Assembly (NCBI GenBank): GCA_034620365.1 | Contig: JAQGEQ010000091.1 | Location: 674,645 to 738,644, forward strand | Length of the DNA stretch: 64,000 nt | Direction: 5' to 3' | Source of the DNA: Pegea sp. RAD2-039 | Taxonomy: Eukaryota > Chordata > Thaliacea > Salpida > Salpidae | Part shown: positions 13,548-23,523 of the stretch, piece after piece | Layout: every line of letters starts with the position of its first letter | Numbering within the stretch: position 1 is the first letter of the stretch | The notes under the pieces: model-generated | What the model saw: the letters and a program-made list of their open reading frames with translations, nothing else | Told to the model about the DNA's origin: nothing | The model's database searches: none | Translations under genes and position numbers: made by a program

Positions 13548-14145
13548 ATGGATCAACTATTGAAACCAGGCACGTTGTCAATAGATACAAATAGCCCGTC
13601 GGCATTCAGCAAATGGCGTTACTGGATGGACACTTTTACCAACTATATGGAAGAGTGTGGGTCAATTTGACACACAAGAAAAAATTAGCAGCGCTTGTTA
13701 ACAGCACAACCGAAGACATGTACTATGAGAGCTGTCAGATTTATGTAGAAGCTGAAGCGATGCTGGAACGGTTGTATGTAAGAAAACCAAATGAAATTTT
13801 TGCGTGTCATCTACTACGAACAGAACAGCAGAAGGCCAATCAATTTATAGAAGATTTTCGACGTACTTTGGTACGTCTGGCCAAAAACTGTGATTTTAAG
13901 AGTGTCACGGAAGCAAAACACAGGGATTGCATGATCAGGGATTCATTCATCGATGGATTAGATTCATCATGTATTAAGAAATGGTTATTAGAACCCGAAA
14001 CCAAAATATTAGAGGAAGCTTTTAACCAAGCGGTGACACTGGAGGAAGTCCGGTGCAACAACCAATATTTCGGGGCTGGTTGATCGGTTGAAGCTGCAGA
14101 AGAAGCAGTAAATTCAATGAAATTCATGAAAGACCAAATATAGTA
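13548..14145 (+). mobile_element. Frameshifted retroelement gag relic
   Basis: The first frame (start 13548, MDQLLKPG, then SAFSKWRYWMDTFTNYMEE) hits a stop near 13670. The match continues in another frame from 13613 to a stop at 14083 (ANQFIEDFRRTLVRLAKNCDF, RDSFIDGL, EAFNQAVTLE), and weakly on to about 14145. This is the capsid region of the Ty3/gypsy gag type that is common in invertebrate genomes. No intact zinc knuckle follows. The strand is opposite to the neighbouring pol relic, so the two are not one simple element. Confidence 0.65.
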
Positions 14146-14429
14146 GTTTTCTAGTTCTAAAATGAATACTTCAATCAAGTTACAGTATTACAGAAGAGAC
14201 AAACACGAAATAGTCATGCCAAATGTCTTCGATTTAGGCAGAGAATACATTATAGTCATTTGTGTAATGTTCAAATTGGTTCATCTGAGAAACAGCTGCA
14301 TAGGAAAGGAAATAAGAGAAGAGCTAACCATTTTAGTGATACTTAGATCATCCAAGTACATTAGTATACACAAATCATTTATGTCATTAAGCTGACCAGC
14401 CTTCACATTTTATAAAAACAAGTTTCAAT

Positions 14430-14676
14430 TTTGAAGCCTTATATATGGGATATTGGCAGTCGGGATTTTACTTGAAAGGCTTGTACTACTATCATATAAA
14501 CCATTCTTTGTTTTCTTTGACAGTTGTAATAGAGATAGATTCGACGAAGCAAGAAGAGAGCTTCATACTGTCACTCAAGAAAAAATATGTTAAAAGTTCC
14601 TGACCTTATTCTAGCCAATAAACAAGATGATAATAATGTAAAGAAGGTTGAACTGCTGGAGGCTAATCTAATGTAA
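14430..14676 (+). pseudogene. ARF-family GTPase pseudogene fragment
   Basis: Degenerate matches to an ARF run in order. IWDIGSRD (switch II) at about 14443-14466 is followed by a stop. FVFFDSCNRDRFDEARRELH then corresponds to the [18 protein letters not shown] part of the gene at 1101. After another stop and frameshift comes LILANKQDD, the guanine-specificity motif, with a weak VELLEANL tail to 14676. The P-loop part is not visible. No intron remnant is evident at the ARF intron 2 position, so it may be a processed copy, though the decay is too deep to be sure. Confidence 0.65.
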
Positions 14677-14979
14677 GCGCGAGTCCGCTATCCCGATGAC
14701 AGAGAACAAAACGCTTCTTTGAGGAATCTAGCCGGATACCCAAATGTCTAAGAATAAGATTTCGACGTTCATTCAGGACGATGTAGTAAAAAGGAGAGTC
14801 TCCGATGGGTTTCAGCAAGTGATATAAGGAAGAATCCTGATGGCAACATCATGACTAGAGAGAAAGAAGATGAAGATAGGGACGAATCTGGGGTGCAGGT
14901 TTCCAATAAAGAAATGACAACGAGATTTGATGGTTCGGATACCAGGAGTGGCAACGTCAGCCCGAAGAGCGGGAGAAGC

Positions 14980-15030
14980 AGCGCTTTGGAGGTTTGGTAG
15001 CATTATTCAAAGGTGTACCTCCAAAGCGCT
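14980..15030. repeat. Perfect 14-nt inverted repeat
   Basis: AGCGCTTTGGAGGT at 14980-14993 is matched by its exact reverse complement at 15017-15030, leaving a 23-nt loop. It lies in a GC-richer stretch (about 14640-15030) between the ARF pseudogene and the LINE relic, and may mark the edge of an unrecognised transposon. Confidence 0.7.
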
Positions 15031-15059
15031 ACGGTTAGGACTAATTGTATTTGAAAATT

Positions 15060-15590
15060 TACAAGATCCAGCTGTTGATCTCGGCTTCTATTGATACCGG
15101 CGATGTTATTTTTGAGCCGAAACAAACAAAATTTTCTACAGCCTCAGCATCGCAGCCATCAATGTTAATGGGTTTTGGAACATTAACACCTTGACTAAAA
15201 ACTTCTGTATTTCTTAGGCTGATTTTCATTCCAAATTTGTTCATGCTGATGAAAATCGGTTCACTATCTTTGCTTAATATGCAGCAATTGCTGCGTCATC
15301 AGCAAAAAGCAGGTTATGGATGGTAAGTTTTATTACCTTATTCTTCGCCTTTAGACGTGATGTATTGAAAAGACTTCTGTCAGATCTTAAAGGGAAGTAA
15401 ATTCCTTCAAAAGACGCATGAAGCACTTGTTTTAGAGTAACATTGAGAAGAAAATCCTAAAAAGCATTGAGACGAGAACACATCCCTGTTTTACTCCTTT
15501 TTTGATAGAAATTTGTTCAAAGTATCTTCCAGAATATTGGACTATTGCCTTAGTGTTTGTGTGAAATCATTTCACCATGTTAAAGAGGCT
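15060..15590 (-). mobile_element. Decayed non-LTR retrotransposon reverse transcriptase
   Basis: On the - strand, with stops and shifts, the order is KGVKQGCVL near 15500, LFRIFFSMLL near 15440-15460, FADDAA near 15290, then FGMKISLRNTEV and FVCFGSKITS...IEAEINS at 15060-15240. These are the QGCVL, FADD and following blocks of LINE reverse transcriptases of the type related to RTE. Only the palm-to-thumb part remains. Confidence 0.65.
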
Positions 15591-16490
15591 TAGTAAACAG
15601 CAGATCTTCTCTATTGAAAGTTTTGGTAAGAACGATGAACACGATATACAAAGGTCTATGCTATTATCTGCAATTTTTCTGTAGTTCAACTAATAAAATT
15701 CAAAATCTTACTGATTACAATTTAAGTTTTTTTTGCTACTTTGATTTGCAAAAAGTTTTTTACTGCTTGTTAATGATTTTCCTAAACCACAGCAATCGAA
15801 TACAAAAATTAAAGAAACTTTCAATTTAAATCTGAATTAAAAATTGAAATAAATACTTTATACAAACAATCGGTTACAGTTAAATTGTTCATTTTTTAGA
15901 TTTATTTTAAACAAATTTTAATGTTTAATTTTTCTTGGGTAAACACTATTTTTCCCGCGCCGCTTTATTTTTGTCTTTAGATTAAACATGATAGTAGTGC
16001 TAAATTATTCTGTAGATTAATTCGCTTTCTGTATTGTTATGTAGTGACAATTTTGCCACTAATTTAAAATTACAATTTTATTTCAAGCTTTATAAAATAA
16101 ATAATTTATTAAATAAATAAAATGAATAATTTAAATAAAAAAAGTTTAGTGTATTTTATGAATCAAAACTATCTTTATATAAATATTTTTGTTGTTGCTA
16201 TTTTACTGTTTATTATTTGCATAAATTTATTGAACTTGTAATGCTTATAGTATTTTTAAACTTATGATTCAAGCTTTTGTGTTTTTTGTTTCTAAATGTT
16301 TTTACTGTTATCAAAGATCTAAAAATTAAATTGTTGGTTAATACTAGTAAACAAATGAACTACTTTTTGATAAAAATATATTATTCTTGTTTATCTATTT
16401 TTGTATTTAAGTGACTAAATATTAAAAACTAGTTTTTATGAAATGTTGATTATTATTTGCATTATGTTTTTAGATATTTGTAATACTTGA
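15591..16490. other. Upstream region of the dUTPase gene
   Basis: No coding sequence is recognised. The region contains an E2F-like site (listed separately) and, near the start codon, an acceptor-like TTTTTAG ending at 16473. Confidence 0.4.
15951..15962. promoter_or_regulatory. E2F-like site upstream of dUTPase
   Basis: TTTCCCGCGCC matches the E2F consensus TTTSSCGC and is one of few GC-rich words in an AT-rich tract. It lies about 540 nt before the dUTPase start. dUTPase is a classic S-phase E2F target in animals, which makes the site plausible, but one motif match is weak evidence. Confidence 0.35.
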
Positions 16491-17200
16491 ATGATGGTGA
16501 ACCCAGAAATATCATATGCTGGTGACATACCTGAAAAAAAGATTAAATTAGAAAATAAACCTGTTCTAAAATTTGTGAAATTGTCTGAAAATGCAACAAC
16601 TCCATCAAAAGGTTCTAATCTTTCAGCTGGATATGATTTATACAGGTAGATAATCTTTTCTATAAATTCTTTATGAATAAAATTTTAATTTGTAAATAAC
16701 TAGTTGAAAACTTCATTTGTTTAAATTTCTTTTATTTACTTTCTAATGTTTTTTTTAGCGCTGCTGATTGTGAAGTTCCTGCCAAAGGGAAATTTTTAGT
16801 ACCAACTGATATAAAAATTGCCCTTCCTTCTGGTTGCTATGGAAGAATAGCTCCAAGATCGGGACTGGCTTGGAAGAATTTTATTGATGTTGGTGCTGGA
16901 GTGATTGATGAGGATTATAGAGGTCCTGTTAAAGTGATCCTTTTCAATTTTGGCGATGAAACATTTAAAGGTTTTTCAAATTTGTTTAATTTTTGTTCTA
17001 AATTATTTTGTTTTAGTTGTAAAAGGAATGAGGGTTGCTCAATTGATTTGTGAGAAAATTTATTTACCTCAAATAGAGGAATGTAAGGTGAGATATTTGG
17101 AATAAATTTAATCGAATATTCTAGTTATTCAAGTTGTGTTCAGACATTGGATGATACTGAAAGAGGAACACAAGGATTTGGATCAACTGGTGTTAATTAA
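16491..17200 (+). CDS. DUT: Deoxyuridine 5'-triphosphate nucleotidohydrolase (dUTPase), four exons
   Basis: dUTPase hydrolyses dUTP to dUMP and pyrophosphate, keeping uracil out of DNA and feeding thymidylate synthesis. Exons 16491-16645, 16759-16970, 17017-17087 and 17144-17200 join into 164 residues. All five trimeric dUTPase motifs are present: SAGYDLYSA (1), PRSGLAWKN (2), [11 protein letters not shown] (3, with the catalytic-pocket Asp), [10 protein letters not shown] (4) and the C-terminal P-loop-like [10 protein letters not shown] (5). The length and sequence fit the nuclear form of animals. Two ATGs are adjacent (16491 and 16494). Introns are 113, 46 and 56 nt. The gene lies tail-to-tail with the TLC-domain gene, about 400 nt away. 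No defect is seen. Confidence 0.96.
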
Positions 17201-17603
17201 ATTTGGCAATTTGTTTTTGAAAATTTAAACATTTTTTGGATAAAATGTGAAGTTTAAGTTTTTATTAAAAGCTCTATTTTTGATTAGATAAAAAACGTAG
17301 ATCTTTCGGTTTAGACTTGTAAATAGAGTATTCATGAAAGCTAGCTAAATTCTTCAAGAAGTTCACAAATATTAATGTTACCATAAAAATTTTTTTAAAA
17401 TCAGTTTTTGGTGTTGACTCTTAAAAATAAATGATTTTTTATCAAAGCTTGTTTATCTCTGCAGTTTAAAACGATTTTCTTTTTTTTTAATATTAAATTT
17501 TCAAATATTGATTTAGTAGAATGAAAATTTTCCAAAGAATAGGTTTGACAGTAGCTAAATAAAAAAGTAGAAATTTGTTGATCGTGAGAAAGATGCGAAT
17601 ATT

Positions 17604-19785
17604 TCAGTGATTATTAAGTTTAGTTTTTTCCAAATAAGAAAGACATCCTCTAAACATTTTTTTCATCCAAATAAGATTGAACAAATCCATCGTTAAGCAA
17701 AGTCCAATCCACACAAAATGAGTTTTCGAGTCCATACTAAAATCAGTTATTTGAAGTTACACATCTAAGGAATTTTGTACAACTATGTTGCTGAGATTAG
17801 ACGTAATTTTTTAATCCCACAAACTAAATATATTTAAACAAGTTTAAGTTTGTCTTTGGAATTTAAAAAACTTCCTAACAGTTTAAGCACATGATTGATC
17901 TCGTTAACAAACCGACATTTTTAGAAAAAAAAAATATTTACTTGGTTTGGTAATTTGATGTTCCAAACATGTGGTAAGCCGACTTCCAAAAGAAAAAAAT
18001 AAGAAATATTCTTGAAAAGAAGAATGTAAAAGTCATAAGAATTCCATTGTAGAAATAAATGAATTTATTTTTCATTTCACAAGTTGATAGAACCCATCTA
18101 TGCAAAATAAAACTTATTTTTAAATGCTATTCAAATATAAGATACCTTAAAACAGATTATCAGGATCAATTTTGAAAAATAGAGCTTATAACATTTACAG
18201 AAGAAAATTTGGAAATTAAATGATAATATCTTTGATGATCTTAAAAACATTAAAACCAGTTATTTTATATTTAAATTAAACTTTCCGTTTTTGTATCATT
18301 AGTAAGTTTTAGAATTTAAAACAAAAAAAAGTAAAATTTTAACCTGATGTTAACAAAAGTTGTTGACATCTCAGATATAAGTCGAAAATTTGCGTGATAA
18401 AAAAGGAAATCGTTTGTCTGAAAAAATTTGATAGATATTAACAAATTGGTTCCTTCAACTGAGATAAGAAAGCTCGTTTAAATTCTTTGTTTTCATTACA
18501 AAATTTCAAATTCCAAGAAAAAAAATTTTATATTAAAAATTAGTATTTAAGCAGATGTCAGAATTTTGTATTTTATGCTGTGCTAGAAAATATTTTAAAT
18601 TCTTTTATTCAATGTTTTTGAAGCAAAGTTTAAAAGTATTGCAACAAAAAACTTACTAAACAAACATAATATCCAATAATACACGCTGAATGATGAATTA
18701 CAAACATAGTTGAAGCACCAACTTTTTCCTTGTAAATTATCATCAAAAGTAAATCTGATAAATAAACATAAATTGGAAGTGTAAAGAGATGTTTTGAGAA
18801 ACGCATTAATTAACATATGTAGGTTTATTTGCAAGAAATAAGCGATTCGCAAAAACGTTAAACACCAAGCACAAGATTTATCAATATGGCAGCTTTTAAT
18901 GTCTTAGTACAATCAGCTAAGAACTTTTACATAGCAAAGAGATGTTGTGAATTTGTTGTTTTTATTAAGTGCTTTAACTTTTTGCGAAATATCAACGCTT
19001 TTCATTCGTTCTTAAACAGCTAAAAAGAAATACAAAGGAACTAAAAGAATAACTAATTTAAAATAAATATCATGTTACTCCTAATAAACTTAATTTTTGC
19101 GATAGATAAAGTTTAAAGTATTTACAAAACCAATGGTTTTACCTGATATCATAAAACCACTACTCCAAGCAAGATTAAATGACCCAAAAAAGCTTGTAAC
19201 TCTGTAATTATTTACCAAGAGTGTTACTTTTATTTCTCAGATGATTTAATAGAGTATTTGCACAACTATAAATTTACTAGTAGCTAACGCCTCTATGCAA
19301 TTTTCAAACTAATAGCTTTAATTAGACTATAAGTGTTTTTCGCTTTAATTAACAGCATTTTAAGTTATCGATTGATGACTCTTAAATAATGAGTTGAGAA
19401 CTATTGTGTTATTTATTTCACTTAAGATTTAAAATACCTTAATAGATCGGCTTGTGATGGTGTTTCGTAAAATATAAAATAAATTGATGTAAGTGTAACT
19501 TGTATTGCGTGTAAGCTTGATACCAGTCTACAACAAGAAACTTTTCAAAAAACATTTTGTAAATACTATTAAATGCTCTAATTAGATTACGTCATATTTT
19601 TTTTATAAAAGTTAAAAAGTAGTTAAAAAAATTGAAAATTACGCTTACCTAATACAACATTCCATTTTTTGATCTGCATTCAACTTTTTACAAATGCTAC
19701 TTAATGACAAAAGAGGTGGAAAAATAATAATTTGAAAACAAATATTAAAACAAAAACTGAACAAAATTATCAATTGATTGTCCAT
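17604..19785 (-). CDS. TLC-domain membrane protein (TLCD4/TMEM56-like), seven exons
   Basis: This is a multi-pass TRAM-LAG1-CLN8 (TLC) domain protein; the family is linked to membrane lipid composition. Exons on the - strand are 19649-19785, 19438-19527, 19143-19201, 18657-18754, 18344-18417, 17942-18097 and 17604-17736. They sum to 747 nt and encode 248 residues with no stop. The order matches human TLCD4: an N-terminal membrane helix, RLVSSLHAIQ, ADLLR, SGFMISDLLLMI, the conserved double histidine in FVIHHSACIIGYY, HANFRLISEMSTTFVN, NGILMTFTFFFSR, and a last helix with MDLFNLIWM and a basic tail. Human TLCD4 has 263 residues. No single exon exceeds 160 nt, so open-reading-frame scans miss the gene. 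The biochemical role is not established from sequence. Confidence 0.88.
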
Positions 19786-22700
19786 TTTATATTGAAAATT
19801 AGATCTGTAAAGTTTCAAATTTTATTTTGCCCGTTTAGTTTTTCAATTAGATCTTTATATGTATTGTAATTTGAATATTAGGCTGTGTAAATTAGTTTGC
19901 GAAGTATTTTTAGATTATGATTTTCAGGCAGATGAATAAAAGCATTAGTCGATTATTTGGTAATTTTGATCATCAAGTAGTTGTCAGAAAACGTAACATT
20001 TCAAGTGTATAGTAAGTGCAATAAATGTTTGCAATAATTATTCAGAAAGCATAACAGATAATTTACTTTTTCCATTTAGTAAGTCTGCTTCTAAAGTGTA
20101 TTTGTAACATTTTACATATGACATTTTTCGAAAATGTATCTTTACAAATAACTTTATAAAACTGTGTGTTAATATCATAAGCCTAAAAATTTATTTCTTC
20201 AAGTAAAACCACTAAAGTACTACCACACACTTTAGTATATTGGTTCAACAACAAACTACTCAAACTAAATCTGAAATGTACTAATTTCCATAAAGCTAAC
20301 TATAAAAATTGCAACATTTTTTAGTAGTTTAAAAATAAACCAAAACTTTTTCCACATTAAATAAAAGTTTCTAGAAAAGAAAAAAATACTTTAATCTGAA
20401 CTGTTTATAGACTGAAGTAAATAATTTCTATAAAACAATTAAAAATATAAATATACTAGAAATAATTATAAATCTGATCTTTTTATCTTAATGTATTTTT
20501 GTATAAATTTACAGCTCGAATTTTGCAAGCTTTAACTGATTACTACTCTGTAGAAGAATTGTCGAATGCTAAGCTCCACGTTTTAAGTTTAACAAGCAAA
20601 CATTTGATTTTTTTCTTTTTCGATGACGAAATCAAACTGTAGGTAGCATAAACTTCTACTAGAAAATTCAAAACAGTTTTAGCCTTAAAAGTATTTACAC
20701 GTTGCTAACTTCTTTTACTTTATCCAGCTTATACAAACATTAACTTTATGCTTTTAATGCTTTTCAGGAAGCTATTAATTTCACCAAACTTAAAGTATAC
20801 TATCTCTATTCAGGATGCAATCTAAAAGATTTAATGAAAGGTTTTTATAGCGCCAAAAGAGAGATTTTTATTGTTAATTTACTTTTTAAATAGCTTACGA
20901 TGAAAAAATATCTTATTACGTGGCCTTTTTTATACTCATTTTTCTATCTATGATTGATGTATTGACAAATGCCGCTTTATATTTCTGATTGATTTATTTC
21001 TTTAATGGTTGCTGTTATTACTTTATATTCAAAAGAAATTTTACTTTTAACCTTGAGCGTTTTTAAAAATTAAAAAATATCATTAGCAAGATAAAACTTG
21101 ATAACCTAAAAATTGATTTATCATTTGTAAGAAGTAATAGGCAAATATTAAAACTGAACTGGTAATTCAACAGCATATTTTTTTTAAATAGCTTAAGAGC
21201 TGATTAAACTACTCCAAAAATACTTATCATAAATTTAATATTTGCAAAAGTATCTTATTTGCTCATCTATAAAAGCGAAAAATCAGTTAATTTTTTGCTT
21301 TTCACTTATAGTAGAGAAATTTAAAACTATTTCAAAACGGTAATTCGTTATTCTTATGATACGGTTGGTCGCAAGTAGACAGAACTTATTGATTTAAATC
21401 GATAGTTTTTGAATATGTTACATTATTTAAAACTACAAAGAAAAAGATTTAACGTAACCTTGGATATCAAATTTTCCTTATATCTTGATGATTGTAATAA
21501 TAAGCTATATTTCAAGCTGTTGATAATTTAAATGACTGTACAAACTAGGTTTTGAAAAAGTATTAGAATCTTTTTTAATGGCTTTGCTCAAATGGTTTCC
21601 AGAAATTTAATTTTTTGATCTTTTTTTCAAACATTGGTGAGATTACATCTGTACATATCAACCTTTTTTCTGTTATCGTGCTAATTGAAGAAATACTTAC
21701 ATGAATTTCATAACATAAAACATTTAATTACCACAAACAATTTAATTGATTATTTGTTGTTCGATAAAAAATGTATAAAAAAAAAACTTTTAAACATGAA
21801 ATTTCTGCGATATCTGCTAAAGATTCCTTTAAATTTAACTTCAAATTCTCTTAAGCAAATTAAAATAAATTTAAATGTAAAATTAAACTGGGGTAAAATT
21901 TATTTTTTTTTATAATTTTTAAGAAATGTTTCTTTAATGAGCTTTTAAAAATTTTCAACCAAATAAAGTTATATTCGATTTTTCATCACATATGCTAGGA
22001 TATAGTTTTCATTTTCTTTAAATTAATGTTTTAAAATGAGCTTTTTTATATTCTTAGGAACTTAGTATTTTAAGCGATGTTACTAATTTCGATTAACCAG
22101 ATAAATTGAGAATAAAAGTATTCCTAAAGATTAAAGTTAAGGTTAACAAGAAATAAATTTTAAGAACATTGCTCTCCAATTTTGGAGTAGAATAAAAAAG
22201 AATGTTACGAAGCAACTTCTTTGCCAACAAACGTTTCACCAAAAGTTGATTAATCATGTCTAGTAAGAATAACATAATATCAACAGAAAACAATAAAATT
22301 TGTCCCAGCTACAAAATAACTAGGCCAAGCAAACATTTTCAGAGTATGCTTTGTGTGACTGTAAAAAGATTTTCTGATCTGCCAAAGAAAAACATTTTAC
22401 AGAAAGTGGTTAATTTCAGATGTAAAAAATATTAATTTATTTCTACAGATTTTTAAATTTATTAAATGCTTCATACTCAGATGTAACTTATTTTATGTTT
22501 ATTTGATAAAGCTGAATATATTAAAACAATTTAGCTAGATTACAGCCGGCAGGCTTTGAAGGCTTACATATTTTACATTAGACATTTATTAAAGATTTCC
22601 AATGAAGGATTCCATTTACATTAAATTTGATACAAGTGAACAAAAGCTCTTGGTGACATCGAATTAAAACTGTAAACCCGTAATTTGTATGATAGGATTT

Positions 22701-23523
22701 AAACAGAATCAGGTCCTTTATTTAGCTATGTGAATCATGCTGAAGTAGTGCAGTGTGGTTTGAGATGAATCAATAAAAAAAAGCATTGCTAGAAGAAGTC
22801 ACTTCAGCATGAAAGAGGCTTTCTAACTAACAGTATTAGTATCTGCTTAAAGTCGTTGATTGATAAAGAGAATAAATAAAAATTGAATATGAATCTGCAA
22901 AGCTTGTAACAAAGTCTATATACGAGAAGGTATTCTTTAAAAATCAATTGTGCGATACTACAGAAGATAACCAAAGAAGCTTGTGAAATCTACACAGCAT
23001 GCATAAATTTTAGACAGCGTAAAACTAGATTTGATAATTAAAAAACCCGATTGAAAAGGAATATATGAAACTCAACACCAATAACAATGGTTATAAGACT
23101 TGAAGGTGTTTTAGATGAAAATTTGCTGTGAATTTTCCTGCATATCTAACAAAGTCAGCAAAAGATTTGAAATTGATTAATCTATTTTTTTTTAAATTGA
23201 GAAGTTTCAACAAAATGCTTTAGATAAATTTTTAATTAAAAGGCCTTTCTCTTAATTTGTTAATGATTGAACCTTGTTTGTACCGGCAAAATGATAACTC
23301 TAAATTACGAGACATTACATGATTAAAATAAATTGGCATAATTTATTAATGTTGTAAAAGATTACATTTTTATTTTCTACGAAAAGTAAAGTTTTCAGTT
23401 GGGGACTTTTATTTTAACATTCTTAGCTTCTTAGCTTTACATTAAAGCTAATAGTAAAATTTATATAATGCTCTTATTTTAAGCGCAACATATTATTTAA
23501 AGTTATATAAATACTCTTTCAAA
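19786..23523. other. AT-rich intergenic region with faint relics
   Basis: No supported gene is seen. An open stretch at 20521-20643 reads ALTDYYSVEELSNAKLHVL, a pattern like the N-terminal parts of some retroelement proteins, but it is isolated. An 11-nt inverted repeat (CATGCTGAAGT at 22736-22746 and its complement at 22801-22811) lies in a tract at 22600-23150 that is less AT-rich and may be a decayed transposon. Confidence 0.35.

Noticed and set aside
14162-14395. 77-codon frame after the gag relic, considered as a zinc-knuckle region
   Set aside because: No CCHC pattern could be read in any frame.
14769-15003. Two overlapping - strand open frames
   Set aside because: They have low similarity to anything and lie in a GC-richer decayed region; probably chance frames.
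21685-21915. 76-codon frame rich in Lys, Asn, Ile and Leu
   Set aside because: The composition is what AT-rich non-coding DNA gives by chance.
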